From: Vitreoscilla stercoraria DSM 513
GTDB lineage: Bacteria; Pseudomonadota; Gammaproteobacteria; Burkholderiales; Neisseriaceae
Direction of reading: 5' to 3'
NCBI RefSeq assembly: GCF_000382305.1
Contig: NZ_KB908020.1
Span: 1-64,000, forward strand
DNA length: 64,000 nt
The first letter of the stretch is position 1; every line of letters starts with the position of its first letter. The position numbers were made by a program, and so were the translations under genes. Shown piece after piece: positions 52,034 through 61,157 of this stretch. Under the pieces are notes generated by a model. It was not told where the DNA came from and made no database searches. It saw nothing but the letters and a program-made list of their open reading frames with translations.

Positions 52034-53053
52034 TTATTTGGCCGCGTGGCGAATGCGAGGGTTAATCAAGCCGTACAAAATGTCTACCAGCAAGCTGATG
52101 AGCATCAAGGCGGTGGCGACTAATAAAATGCCGTTTTGCACCACAGGGTAATCGCGATTGTGAAAGCCATCGAGCAACCAGTTGCCAACGCCCGGCCATG
52201 AAAAAATGGTCTCAGTCAAAATTGCGCCTGCCAGTAAAGTCGCCATTTGCAAACCAATGACAGTGACAACGGTAATCAAAGCATTGCGCATCACATGAAC
52301 GAGCACGATGCGAGTCGGGGACAGACCTTTGGCTTTGGCGGTACGAATGTAGTCTTCACCCAAAACTTCTAAAATAGCAGAGCGGGTCATGCGGGCAATC
52401 ATGGCTAGTGGGATGGTTGATAAGGCAATGGATGGCAAGATAAAGTGTTTGATGACGTCCCAAAATGCCCCTGGTTGGTCGCTGAAGAAAGAACCCAATA
52501 ACCATGAGCCATAATAAGGCTCAACATCTAAAAATTGCATTACGCTGATGACGCCAGACACGGGCAACAAGCCCAAGTAGTGCGCAAAAATACCAGTTAA
52601 AATTGGACCTAATAAGTAAATAGGCATCGAGTAGCCAGCCAAAGAAGCACTCATCAATGTGTAGTCTAGCCACGAGCCACGTTTGAGTGCAGCGATAATG
52701 CCAAATGAAACTCCCAAAACACTGGCAATCAAGATGGCGCAAATGGCCAACTCTAAAGTGGGTACAAAATGAGAGAAAAAGTCATTCAAAACCGGGCTGC
52801 GGTCGCGGAAAGAATTGCCAAAGTCACCTTTTAAAATTTTGGTGAGATAGTCAAAATATTGCACCGGCAAGGGTTGATCTAGCCCTAAGCGCTTCATGGC
52901 TTGGGCATGTAATTCTGGATCGACCATTCTTTCACCCATTAAAACTTGCACAATGTCTCCTGGCACCATACGAACCAAGGTGAAGGTGGAGAGGGTCAAG
53001 CCGATGTAAATCGGAATCAGCAGTAAGATCCGTTTACAAATAAAAGAAAACAT
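52034..53053 (-). CDS. dppB: Dipeptide ABC transporter permease DppB (339 aa)
   Basis: Six membrane segments with the start FICKRILLLIPIYIGLTLST, VPGDIVQVLMG, and the EAA loop EDYIRTAKAKGLSPTRIVL. ATG at 53053 has AAGGAAG upstream; an ATG eight codons before is weaker. A hairpin with a T-run lies between dppA and this gene. Confidence 0.93.
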   Translation of the reverse strand: MFSFICKRILLLIPIYIGLTLSTFTLVRMVPGDIVQVLMGERMVDPELHAQAMKRLGLDQPLPVQYFDYLTKILKGDFGNSFRDRSPVLNDFFSHFVPTLELAICAILIASVLGVSFGIIAALKRGSWLDYTLMSASLAGYSMPIYLLGPILTGIFAHYLGLLPVSGVISVMQFLDVEPYYGSWLLGSFFSDQPGAFWDVIKHFILPSIALSTIPLAMIARMTRSAILEVLGEDYIRTAKAKGLSPTRIVLVHVMRNALITVVTVIGLQMATLLAGAILTETIFSWPGVGNWLLDGFHNRDYPVVQNGILLVATALMLISLLVDILYGLINPRIRHAAK

Positions 53054-53084
53054 ATGCACTTCCTTGTGGGAAAACAATCAACAG

Positions 53085-53124
53085 GTAAAAAAAACCGTAC
53101 TGCCACGAGTGTGTCAGTACGGTT
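53085..53124 (-). terminator. Attenuating terminator between dppA and dppB
   Basis: On the minus strand AACCGTACTG and CAGTACGGTT form a ten-pair stem with a 12-base loop followed by eight T. It should stop part of the transcripts after dppA, giving more binding protein than permease. Confidence 0.8.
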
Positions 53125-53136
53125 GTTGTTGCATCA

Positions 53137-54792
53137 TCAGTCGATTTTGACCCCTTCAAAGCGTACAGAACCAAATGGATCAATCTTGAATTCTTTCACA
53201 TTCGGTGTGGTCATTACCGTCACCACCGAGTGAGCCATCGTCGTCCATGGCAATTCTTGTTTGAATATGACTTGGGCTTGTGAATACAATTCAGTGCGCT
53301 TGCTCGTATCGGTGATGCGGCGAGCATCAGTGACCAATTGGTCGAACTGTGGATTACACCATTGGGCATAATTATTGCCGCCAATGGCTTTACAGCTTAA
53401 CAACGTACCCAGCCAGTTATCAGGGTCACCATTGTCACCAGTCCAACCAACGATGATCGCATCGTGTTCACCTTTGGAAGCGCGTTTCAAATATTCGCCC
53501 CATTCATAGCTGACAATATTGGCTTTGATACCGACTTTCGCCCAATCTGCTTGAATCATCTCAGACATCAATTTGGCGTTAGGATTGTATGGACGTTGTA
53601 CTGGCATTGCCCATAAGTTGATTTGATGGCCTTCTGGTACACCTGCTTCTTTTAACAAAGTTTTGGCTTTTTCAGGATCATAAGGTGCATTTTTCAACGT
53701 GTCATTGTAAGACCATTGGGTCGGTGGCATGGGATTGGTCGCAACCGTACCTGCACCTTGATATACGGCATTGATGATGGCATCACGATTGATCGCCATG
53801 TCCAAAGCTTGGCGTACTTTCAGGTCGCCCAATTTGTCTTTTTTGACGTTGTAACCGACATAGCCGACGTTAAAGCCTGGTTTGTCTAGTACATTGACTT
53901 TGCTAGACTTTTTAGCCGCTTCAATTTCGGCGGTTTTTGGGTAAGCTGATACATTACATTCACCTGCTTGGACTTTTTGCGCCCGTACCGCAGAATCTTT
54001 GGTGATGGCAAAGACCAAATTATCGATGTGGATATTGTCTTTGTCCCAATATTCAGGATGTTTCGCGTAGCGAATCATATTGTCTTTTTGATAAGACTTG
54101 AACACAAATGGACCTGTGCCAATCGGATGGGTATTGATGTCAGCGGCTTTGCCTTCTTTTTCTAGTTTTTCTGCGTATTCAGCCGAATGCAAATAAGCAA
54201 AAGGCATGGCTAGATTCTGGATAAAAGGAGCATCTACTTCTTTTAAAGTGAATTTGACTGTGTGGTCATCGATTTTGTCAATTGCGACAATGTTGTCAGG
54301 CAAACCCATATCGGTGGCGTATGGAAACTCTGCAGGATAAGCTTTGTTGAATGCAAAATTAGGATCAGTCAAACGTTTGAAGGTGAATACTACATCGTCT
54401 GCATTGAAGTCACGAGAAGGTGTGAAGTAGTCGGTGGTATGAAATTTAACGCCTTTGCGTAAATGGAAAGTATAGGTTTTACCGTCTTCTGAAATATCCC
54501 ATTTTTCAGCCAAACCTGCCTTGGCTTCGGTGCCACCGCGTTCAAACTGTACCAGACCATTGCGAATCGGGTATGCCGCCGCATCAAAGTCTGTACCAGC
54601 AGTATATTGACCAGGGTCAAAACCAGCGGGGCTGCCTTCTGAGCAATACACCAATGTTTTACTGCCGCCAGTGGCAGCAGCTTCTTGCTTGGCAGGCTCG
54701 TTACCCTTAGCAGGGGCATCATTGCCACCACCACATGCAGCAAGTAATAAACTTGCGCTGATTACAGACAAAGTACAAAGACGTTTTTTCAT
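53137..54792 (-). CDS. dppA: Dipeptide-binding lipoprotein DppA-like (551 aa)
   Basis: Lipobox SLLLAAC near residue 20. The SBP_bac_5 domain has TLVYCSEGSPAGFDPGQYTA, FHLRKGVKFHTTDYFTPSRD and VGWTGDNGDPDNWLGTLLSC, the DppA/heme-dipeptide group. Two Cys (SCKAIGG, QWCNPQF) and VQAGECNVSAYPKTA match E. coli DppA. GGAG before the ATG. First gene of the dpp operon. Confidence 0.93.
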   Translation of the reverse strand: MKKRLCTLSVISASLLLAACGGGNDAPAKGNEPAKQEAAATGGSKTLVYCSEGSPAGFDPGQYTAGTDFDAAAYPIRNGLVQFERGGTEAKAGLAEKWDISEDGKTYTFHLRKGVKFHTTDYFTPSRDFNADDVVFTFKRLTDPNFAFNKAYPAEFPYATDMGLPDNIVAIDKIDDHTVKFTLKEVDAPFIQNLAMPFAYLHSAEYAEKLEKEGKAADINTHPIGTGPFVFKSYQKDNMIRYAKHPEYWDKDNIHIDNLVFAITKDSAVRAQKVQAGECNVSAYPKTAEIEAAKKSSKVNVLDKPGFNVGYVGYNVKKDKLGDLKVRQALDMAINRDAIINAVYQGAGTVATNPMPPTQWSYNDTLKNAPYDPEKAKTLLKEAGVPEGHQINLWAMPVQRPYNPNAKLMSEMIQADWAKVGIKANIVSYEWGEYLKRASKGEHDAIIVGWTGDNGDPDNWLGTLLSCKAIGGNNYAQWCNPQFDQLVTDARRITDTSKRTELYSQAQVIFKQELPWTTMAHSVVTVMTTPNVKEFKIDPFGSVRFEGVKID

Positions 54793-55378
54793 TATGACTA
54801 CTCCGATTCTTTAAAGAGGAACTTCAAATTTACTTGGGGAGTACAACAGAGTTTGTTACGACTTTATGAAATGCTGAATAAATATAGTGACAATAAAATT
54901 CAAAATCAAGAAAATTTCTGCAGTGAACGGGTGTTAAATGAATAAATTTGACAATTTTGTATTGATTGAATTGATTTTTTTTGATGGGTAAATAATCTAT
55001 TTAAAGTAGCAAAATAAGGTCAGATAGTGAATTATCAGGGGCTTTTAGGAGCTTCAAAAGCTGGATTGCGCTACCTATTTTGCTGAGTAGGCAGGGTTTA
55101 AGCAGTGTTATTTACAACACAATTTTAGATTTGAATAGGCGAAATAGACAATGGATACTTTATAGAAGTATGTTTTAAAATAAAGCGACTTGTTTAGGAT
55201 GGATTCATTGTAATGGTACACAGTGACAGCCTTCGCGAGGGTTGATGGTGCTCAAACAGGCACTGTGCGATACAATGTGATGGGTACATAACAGACATTG
55301 TGAATTTGCCAATGGATGGTGTGAGAAATTCAAAGCACTGATTGAGCTTTGTCTTCATGAGTTGGATGAATTTTGATG
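54793..55378. other. Intergenic region between dppA and kdsD
   Basis: About 585 bases without a supported gene. AT-rich near the dppA promoter. AGCAAAATA (55008-55016) and TATTTTGCT (55076-55084) form an inverted repeat enclosing a small hairpin (AGCTT / AAGCT), a possible RNA structure. Divergent promoters must lie here; I cannot fix them. Confidence 0.4.
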
Positions 55379-55387
55379 ATGGTGAAA

Positions 55388-56353
55388 ATGACAAAAAACT
55401 ATATTGAACAAGCGCGTACTGTGATTGAAATTGAACAAGCGGCATTGCGACAAATTAGTTCGCAGTTGGACGAAGGTTTTGCAGCAGCCATTGATACCAT
55501 TTTGAATACTACAGGCCGCTTGATTGTCACTGGTATGGGCAAATCAGGTCACATTGCCCGCAAAATTGCGGCGACTTTGGCATCTACGGGGACGCCTGCT
55601 TTTTTTGTGCATCCTGCGGAAGCGGCGCATGGCGATTTGGGTATGGTCATGGAAAAAGATGTGGTTTTGGCCTTGTCGCATTCAGGCGAGAGCGAAGAGG
55701 TAATCAATTTGTTGCCAGCTCTAAAGCGCAAAGGGGTGACCTTGATTGCGATGAGCGGCCGTCGTGAATCGACTTTGGGGCAAGCGGCAGACATTTTTTT
55801 AAATGCAGCAGTCAGCCAAGAGGCCTGTCCTTTGGGCTTGGCACCTACTTCAAGTACCACGGCATCTTTGGTCTTGGGTGATGCTTTGGCGGTGGTGTTG
55901 TTGCAAGCACGCCAATTTACGCCTGATGATTTTGCTTTAAGCCATCCTGCAGGTTCTTTGGGCAAGCGTTTGTTGGTGCGTGTCGGAGATTTGATGCACA
56001 AAGACAGTGCTTTACCGCAAGTGGACGTGAGTGCGGATTTGAAAGAAGCCATTTTGGAAATGAGCGCTAAAGGTTTGGGTATGACGGCTGTCGTTGAGGG
56101 CAACCAAGCAATCGGTATTTTGACCGATGGTGATTTGCGTCGCATTTTAGAACACAGTGGTCAAATTCATGGCATTTGGGTCAAAGATGTGATGGGCTTA
56201 CACCCTAAAACCATTGCAATGGGCAAATTGGCAAGCGAAGCTTTGCACGTGATGCAAAGCCAGAGAGTCAATGGTTTGTTGGTGGTCGATGACGAACAAC
56301 AATTGGTGGGTGTGTTGCACATGCACGATTTATTAAAAGCAGGAATTGTATGA
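55388..56353 (+). CDS. kdsD: Arabinose-5-phosphate isomerase KdsD (321 aa)
   Basis: Converts ribulose-5-phosphate to arabinose-5-phosphate for Kdo synthesis. An SIS domain (GRLIVTGMGKSGHIARKIAA, HPAEAAHGDLGMV, LALSHSGESEEV) is followed by two CBS domains (VGDLMHKDSALPQV, VKDVMGLHPKTIAM). The start could also be 55373 or 55379; GGTGAAA before 55388 is the best site. It opens the Kdo/LPS transport operon. A full uptake variant lies at 55510-55521. Confidence 0.95.
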   Translation: MTKNYIEQARTVIEIEQAALRQISSQLDEGFAAAIDTILNTTGRLIVTGMGKSGHIARKIAATLASTGTPAFFVHPAEAAHGDLGMVMEKDVVLALSHSGESEEVINLLPALKRKGVTLIAMSGRRESTLGQAADIFLNAAVSQEACPLGLAPTSSTTASLVLGDALAVVLLQARQFTPDDFALSHPAGSLGKRLLVRVGDLMHKDSALPQVDVSADLKEAILEMSAKGLGMTAVVEGNQAIGILTDGDLRRILEHSGQIHGIWVKDVMGLHPKTIAMGKLASEALHVMQSQRVNGLLVVDDEQQLVGVLHMHDLLKAGIV

Positions 56354-56913
56354 AAAATATCCCTGAATTGGCATTCAATCTTGATGTGCCCGAAGCGGTT
56401 TTACAACGAGCCAAAGCGATTAAATTATTGATTTTGGATGTAGACGGTGTCTTGACCAATGGTGAGATTTATATCACAGCGCAAGGCGAAGAAATCAAGG
56501 CGTTCAATACTTTGGATGGACATGGTTTGAAAATGCTCCAAAAAACAGGCGTACAGTTGGCAATCATTACAGGACGCGATGCCGCAGGTGTGGGACACCG
56601 TGTGCGTGGTTTGGGCATAGACCATTATTTGGCAGGCATTCATGACAAGCGCACAGCTTATTTGAATTTGATTGCCCAATTGGGTTTGAGTCAAGAGCAA
56701 TGTGCGTATGTGGGTGACGATGTGGTGGATTTGCCGGTGATGGTGCGTTGTGGTTTGCCGATTGCGGTGCCAAGTGCACACAACTGGGTGATTCATTATG
56801 CCGATTATGTGACGCAAGCGGCAGCAGGATTGGGCGCTGTGCGTGAGGCGTGCGAGATGATTATGTGGGCACAAGGCAGTTTACAGGACGCTTTGACTGA
56901 GTATGTATTATGA
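56350..56913 (+). CDS. kdsC: Kdo-8-phosphate phosphatase KdsC (187 aa)
   Basis: HAD phosphatase: LLILDVDGVLTNGEIYI (nucleophile Asp), LAIITGRDAAGVGHRV, GDDVVDLPVMVRCGLPIAVP. Overlaps kdsD by four bases (ATGA). A full uptake sequence near its 3' end (56881-56893) codes for part of the C-terminus (LQDAL). Confidence 0.95.
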   Translation: MKNIPELAFNLDVPEAVLQRAKAIKLLILDVDGVLTNGEIYITAQGEEIKAFNTLDGHGLKMLQKTGVQLAIITGRDAAGVGHRVRGLGIDHYLAGIHDKRTAYLNLIAQLGLSQEQCAYVGDDVVDLPVMVRCGLPIAVPSAHNWVIHYADYVTQAAAGLGAVREACEMIMWAQGSLQDALTEYVL

Positions 56914-57491
56914 ATATCTCCAGTCGCATGATGCCATTGGTTTTTCCAATGGTTTTGGCCGTGTTGATGGGTGGTATGACGTTTTGGCTGAATCGTGCCA
57001 CAGATGTCAACGTTGAAACCACCTTGTTGGATTTGAGTCAGCCACAATATGTGATGAAAGACATCAGTGGTTTGCGTTTTGATGCGCAAGGCTTGCCCGT
57101 ACAAACTTTGGTTGCCAAAGAAGCATCGATGTATCCCAATAGCAACGATGTTTTATTGCAGCAGCCAGATGGTCAAGTTTGGCAACAAGGGCAGCCATTG
57201 TATCGAGTGAGTTCACAAGAGGCGCGTTATGCAGATCAAGAAGAAAAAATCTTTTTCAAGCAAGAAGTGGTGTTGACCAAAACCGCAGTGGATGGTGGCT
57301 TAGAGGGAAAAGTGAGCATGCCGACTTTGACTGTAGACATTCCCACGCAAATGGCGCATACCGATGCAGAAGTGCAATATGAATATGGTCAATCGCATGG
57401 CAGTGCGGTTGGATTCAATTATGATAAAAAAAACGATGTGTTAAACCTGCAATCTCGTGTGAAAGCAATTATTTATGATGAGCAACCTTAA
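56910..57491 (+). CDS. lptC: LPS export protein LptC (193 aa)
   Basis: Bitopic inner-membrane protein: one segment (residues 8-25, MPLVFPMVLAVLMGGMTFWL) then a beta-jellyroll. It hands LPS from LptBFG to LptA. Blocks DISGLRFDAQGLPVQTLVAK and KIFFKQEVVLTK. Overlaps kdsC and lptA, so strictly coupled. The match is by context and fold, as LptC sequences vary. Confidence 0.9.
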   Translation: MNISSRMMPLVFPMVLAVLMGGMTFWLNRATDVNVETTLLDLSQPQYVMKDISGLRFDAQGLPVQTLVAKEASMYPNSNDVLLQQPDGQVWQQGQPLYRVSSQEARYADQEEKIFFKQEVVLTKTAVDGGLEGKVSMPTLTVDIPTQMAHTDAEVQYEYGQSHGSAVGFNYDKKNDVLNLQSRVKAIIYDEQP

Positions 57492-57993
57492 ATTCAAATA
57501 CAGTGTGGCATTGCTCACTTGTGCCTTGGCTGCACCTGTTTGGGCTTTACAATCGGATCAAAATCAGCCTATCAGCATTGAAGCGGACAATGGCGTGGTC
57601 GATCAAGGCAAACAAGTGACGGTGTTCAGTGGCAATGTGGTGGTTAAACAAGGTTCTATTGACATTCGTGCCAGTAAAATTGAAGTATCACGTACCAACG
57701 ATAGCAATCAAATCATGACAGCTACGGGTTCACCAGTCACATTCAAGCAGCAGTTAGATGGCGGTAAAGGCTGGGTAAATGGGCAGGGTCAAAAAGTAAC
57801 TTACCAATCTGCCAGCGGTTTGGTCACGCTAAGTGGTGGTGCCAAGGTGCAACGTGGCGGTGATATGGTGCAAGGCAATAACATTACTTATAACACCAAA
57901 ACTGAGATTTACACTGCAGCAGGTAGCAAGTCTGCTTCAGGTTCAGACCGCCGTGTGACGGTGATTTTACAACCTTCTAGCACACAGAAATAA
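57475..57993 (+). CDS. lptA: LPS transport periplasmic protein LptA (172 aa)
   Basis: Signal peptide (cleavage after PVWA-LQS), then the OstA/LptA jellyroll: QPISIEADNGVVDQGKQVTV, GSIDIRASKIEVSR, GNNITYNTKTEIYTAAG. It forms the periplasmic LPS bridge. Overlaps the end of lptC by 17 bases; an adjacent second ATG at 57478 may be the true start. Confidence 0.95.
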   Translation: MMSNLKFKYSVALLTCALAAPVWALQSDQNQPISIEADNGVVDQGKQVTVFSGNVVVKQGSIDIRASKIEVSRTNDSNQIMTATGSPVTFKQQLDGGKGWVNGQGQKVTYQSASGLVTLSGGAKVQRGGDMVQGNNITYNTKTEIYTAAGSKSASGSDRRVTVILQPSSTQK

Positions 57994-58731
57994 TTGATGA
58001 TGACGACTAACAGTGTTTTAAAAGTAGCTGGTTTGAAAAAACAATTCAAAAGCCGTCAAGTGGTCAAAGATGTGACTTTGGACATTCAAAGCGGCGAAGT
58101 GATTGGTTTATTGGGGCCTAACGGGGCAGGTAAGACGACCAGCTTTTATATGATAGTTGGAATTATCGCCGCAGATGATGGGTCTATTGTATTGGACGGG
58201 CAAGAAATGCGCCATTTGCCAATACATGAGCGCGCGCAAAAAGGTGTGGGTTATCTGCCGCAAGAAGCATCGATTTTTCGCAAAATGACGGTGACAGAAA
58301 ATATCCAAGCCATTTTGGAAATCAATACCCAAGATAAAGCAGAAATCACCAAGCAAACAGAACGTTTGTTGGATGATTTGAACATTGGACACATTAAGGA
58401 TTCGCCTGCGGTGGCCTTGTCTGGCGGTGAACGCCGTCGCGTGGAAATTGCTCGAGTATTGGCAACCAAACCGCGTTTTATTTTATTGGACGAACCGTTT
58501 GCAGGTGTTGACCCGATTGCTGTCATTGATATTCAAAATATCATTTCTTATTTAAAGCAGCGTGGCATTGGTGTGTTGATTACCGACCACAATGTGCGTG
58601 AAACCTTGCGTATTTGTGATCGTGCTTACATCATTTCTGAAGGCTCTGTTTTGGCAACGGGCGTGCCAGAAGAACTGGTACAAAACGAGCGTGTGCGAGA
58701 AGTGTATTTGGGCGAGCATTTTGACTATTAA
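57994..58731 (+). CDS. lptB: LPS export ABC ATPase LptB (245 aa)
   Basis: Walker A LLGPNGAGKTTSFYMI, signature LSGGERRRVEIARVL, Walker B FILLDEPFAGVDPIAV. Powers LPS extraction with LptFG. Starts right after the lptA stop; three successive Met codons near the start leave the exact one open. Confidence 0.97.
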   Translation: MMMTTNSVLKVAGLKKQFKSRQVVKDVTLDIQSGEVIGLLGPNGAGKTTSFYMIVGIIAADDGSIVLDGQEMRHLPIHERAQKGVGYLPQEASIFRKMTVTENIQAILEINTQDKAEITKQTERLLDDLNIGHIKDSPAVALSGGERRRVEIARVLATKPRFILLDEPFAGVDPIAVIDIQNIISYLKQRGIGVLITDHNVRETLRICDRAYIISEGSVLATGVPEELVQNERVREVYLGEHFDY

Positions 58732-58791
58732 GGTCGGTATGGCTCAATGTGTTTGTGATTCATTTGCTTTATTCAATCTGAATTAAATATT

Positions 58792-60228
58792 ATGCAAAAC
58801 CAACTCAAACTGAAGCAAACACAGCAATTACAACTAAACCCTCAGTTGCAACAAGCGATTAAATTGTTGCAAATGTCGGGTTTGGAATTGGATGAGGCTG
58901 TTGAGCAAGCCTTGTTAGAAAATCCTTTATTAGAAAGAATAGATCACAAAGAGCTTGCGCAACCAGAACGTGAGTTTGATGGCGACACTTCGGCCAGTAA
59001 TGATGCGCATGGTGATTTGGGTGACCAAGTTGGGATTGATGATTATTGGCAAAGTATGCAAATCACTGCGGGCGTGGGCAGCACCGGCATTGCATACGAT
59101 GGTGAGTTTCAAGACGTTTTTGCGCAAATTGAAGACAATGATGATTTTCGCCAGTTTTTACGCAATCAAGTTTGTGAACACCAATTAAGCCGTGAAGAGG
59201 CTTTCAGGGTGCATATATTGATTGAAAATTTGGATGAACATGGTTATTTGTCGAATGGTTTACAAGACATTGTGGAACATTCGCCTTTGGAGTGGTTGTT
59301 AGAAGAAGAAGATTTGGCACAGGCATTGACGCACCTCCAAGGCTTTGAACCTGCGGGTGTCGGTGCATTCGATTTGAGTGAGTCTTTGTGGCTGCAATTG
59401 CAGCGCTTGCCTGATAACGCTGTCAATCAATTGGCAAAATTGATTGTGCGTCAATATTTCAATGTCTTGGGGCAGCCTAGCAATGTCACCAAACTGAAAA
59501 AATACCTGCCTGTTAATATTGCAGAAATACAGGCCGCTGTGATGTTGATTCAAAGTTTGAATCCTTATCCAAGTAGTGGTTATGCTCATTCTGAGCCGAC
59601 GCAATATGTTTTACCTGATATTCGAGTTTTTAAACAAGGACGCCTGTGGGTGGCACAATTGCAGCGAGAAACTCAGCCGCGTGTGCGTGTGAATGAAGAA
59701 TATGCATCGGTTGTCGAAGCATGTGGTCATCAAGATTTAAAAAAACAAATGCAAGAAGCCAAACAGTTGATACACAGTTTGGAAATGCGTGCCGATACGG
59801 TATTGCGTGTGGCCGATTATGTGGTGGCGCATCAACAGGCTTTTTTCAGCGAGGGTGCCATGGCTTTGAAGCCGATGTTGATTAAGTCGGTGGCAGAATT
59901 TTTAGATTTGCATGAGTCCACGATTTCGCGTGCGGTGAATCAAAAGTATCTTAGTTGTCCACAAGGCTTGTTTGAGCTGCGTTGGTTTTTCACACAAACA
60001 GCCACCAATGGTGGTGAGGGTGATGAAGATGAAGGCATTAGCAATCGTGTGATTAAAACCATTTTGGAAAAACTCATTGGCGAAGAGGATAAGCGAAAAC
60101 CACTTTCTGATGAAAAATTAACGCAAAAATTGCTTGAACATGAAATTAAAATTGCTCGGCGTACTGTAACTAAGTACCGAGAAAGTTTGAGGATTCCTTC
60201 TGCCAGTGAGCGCAAAATACGCTTGTGA
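58792..60228 (+). CDS. rpoN: RNA polymerase sigma-54 factor (478 aa)
   Basis: N-terminal Gln-rich region I (LKQTQQLQLNPQLQQAIKLL), acidic region II, core-binding domain, HTH (LDLHESTISRAVNQKYLSCP) and the RpoN box ARRTVTKYRESLRIPSA near the end. Full length, so likely functional, unlike the truncated RpoN of pathogenic Neisseria. Sits downstream of lptB as in many proteobacteria. Contains an uptake-variant core at 59528-59538. Confidence 0.97.
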   Translation: MQNQLKLKQTQQLQLNPQLQQAIKLLQMSGLELDEAVEQALLENPLLERIDHKELAQPEREFDGDTSASNDAHGDLGDQVGIDDYWQSMQITAGVGSTGIAYDGEFQDVFAQIEDNDDFRQFLRNQVCEHQLSREEAFRVHILIENLDEHGYLSNGLQDIVEHSPLEWLLEEEDLAQALTHLQGFEPAGVGAFDLSESLWLQLQRLPDNAVNQLAKLIVRQYFNVLGQPSNVTKLKKYLPVNIAEIQAAVMLIQSLNPYPSSGYAHSEPTQYVLPDIRVFKQGRLWVAQLQRETQPRVRVNEEYASVVEACGHQDLKKQMQEAKQLIHSLEMRADTVLRVADYVVAHQQAFFSEGAMALKPMLIKSVAEFLDLHESTISRAVNQKYLSCPQGLFELRWFFTQTATNGGEGDEDEGISNRVIKTILEKLIGEEDKRKPLSDEKLTQKLLEHEIKIARRTVTKYRESLRIPSASERKIRL

Positions 60229-60359
60229 AATGTAATAAAGTGTAGTCGTGATCACAAAGATATTGGCGATTAGAATGAAAACAGTTATGATGAAATTAAC
60301 GTCACTGGTTAACGGTGGCGTTCCATCGGGGCCTAGCCCAGCAAGAAGGAGAGACTTGT

Positions 60360-60692
60360 ATGAATCTGACTGTAACTGGTTTGAATTTAGATGTGACTGA
60401 AGCTTTGCGTGAGTATATCAGTACCAAGTTGGCACGTATCAATCGCCACTCTGATAGCATCATCTCTACAACCGTGACTTTGTGTACTGTGGAAAAATCC
60501 AAGCACAAAGTAGAGGCAGACGTGCATTTGGCTGGTAAAGATTTGCATGTGGAAACCATAGAAGATGACATGTATGCTGCCATTGATGTTTTGATGGATA
60601 AATTGGATCGGATGGTCTTAAAGTACAAAGAAAAAAGTACTGACCATCGCGCGACACCTAGTGGACGTGAAACAGTCACACAGCAGGATTAA
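60360..60692 (+). CDS. hpf: Ribosome hibernation promoting factor, short form (110 aa)
   Basis: S30AE/YfiA domain: MNLTVTGLNLDVTEALREYI, then KLARINRHSD, KVEADVHLAGKDLHVETIED, DMYAAIDVLMDKLDR. It binds the 30S A/P sites and helps form 100S ribosomes in stationary phase. AAGGAG eight bases before the ATG; the frame opens 15 codons earlier without a site. Last gene of the kdsD-hpf run and followed by a terminator. Confidence 0.95.
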   Translation: MNLTVTGLNLDVTEALREYISTKLARINRHSDSIISTTVTLCTVEKSKHKVEADVHLAGKDLHVETIEDDMYAAIDVLMDKLDRMVLKYKEKSTDHRATPSGRETVTQQD

Positions 60693-60711
60693 AGTCTGAG
60701 CCTTAAGACAT

Positions 60712-60737
60712 AGCCATATCGTTTGATATGGCTTTTT
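60712..60737 (+). terminator. Terminator after hpf
   Basis: AGCCATATC, GTTT loop, GATATGGCT, then T-run. Confidence 0.93.
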
Positions 60738-60836
60738 GTTTATTGGCGTCATATACGAAATAAAAATGAGGCATTACTTGCGTTTTAAATTATTTTTAGA
60801 GTAAAAAATTAAAATAACTTAACTACAAGGCTATGT

Positions 60837-60953
60837 ATGTCAATTGTTAAACTCATTATTTTGAATATTCCGCTTTATTTTTTACTGGCTTTCATCATTT
60901 TCAAAAATATTGATACTTTTATGGATTGTTGGAAACAGACATTTAAAGGTTGA
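60837..60953 (+). CDS. Tiny membrane protein (38 aa)
   Basis: The frame MSIVKLIILNIPLYFLLAFI continues IFKNIDTFMDCWKQTFKG and stops. It is one membrane segment with a short polar tail. AAGG stands six bases before the ATG. It lies after the hpf terminator and is coupled to a second tiny frame that overlaps its stop. I do not recognise it; an open frame of 38 codons could be chance, but the start signal and composition favour a gene. Confidence 0.5.
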   Translation: MSIVKLIILNIPLYFLLAFIIFKNIDTFMDCWKQTFKG

Positions 60954-61069
60954 TTTATGAAGAAGTTAATCCATTTTCCTTATCTGGCTATGGATCATGG
61001 CGTATTGTGATTTGGGTGCTCTTGTGCATCAGTTTGGTATTCAGTGAGTATGCATATTTCAATCGTTAA
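60950..61069 (+). CDS. Tiny membrane protein, probable TTG start (39 aa)
   Basis: From a TTG overlapping the previous stop (TTGA), the frame reads IYEEVNPFSLSGYGSWRIVI and continues WVLLCISLVFSEYAYFNR. It has a polar N-terminus (NPFSLSG), one membrane segment and a short tail ending YFNR. The start is uncertain because the site is too close; an ATG at 60958 is in the wrong frame. Its stop codon overlaps a single uptake sequence. No family recognised. Confidence 0.45.
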   Translation: MIYEEVNPFSLSGYGSWRIVIWVLLCISLVFSEYAYFNR

Positions 61070-61080
61070 GCGTCCTGTAA
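61068..61080 (+). repeat. Single uptake-sequence copy
   Basis: AAGCGTCCTGTAA, unpaired; its first bases overlap the stop codon of the second tiny gene. Confidence 0.8.
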
Positions 61081-61118
61081 GCATATTATATAAGGCAGGG
61101 TAACTTTAAGCGTGCGTC

Positions 61119-61147
61119 TTGGGTTTTGATGGCATCTCTTTTATAAT
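61119..61147 (+). promoter_or_regulatory. Candidate ahcY promoter
   Basis: TTGGGT (61119-61124), 17-base spacer, TATAAT (61142-61147). Transcription would begin just before the SAH aptamer. Confidence 0.65.
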
Positions 61148-61157
61148 GAGCGCTTTC

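Noticed and set aside
60833..60850. ATG at 60833 as start of the tiny gene
   Set aside because: It reaches a stop after five codons; the ATG at 60837 opens the 38-codon frame.
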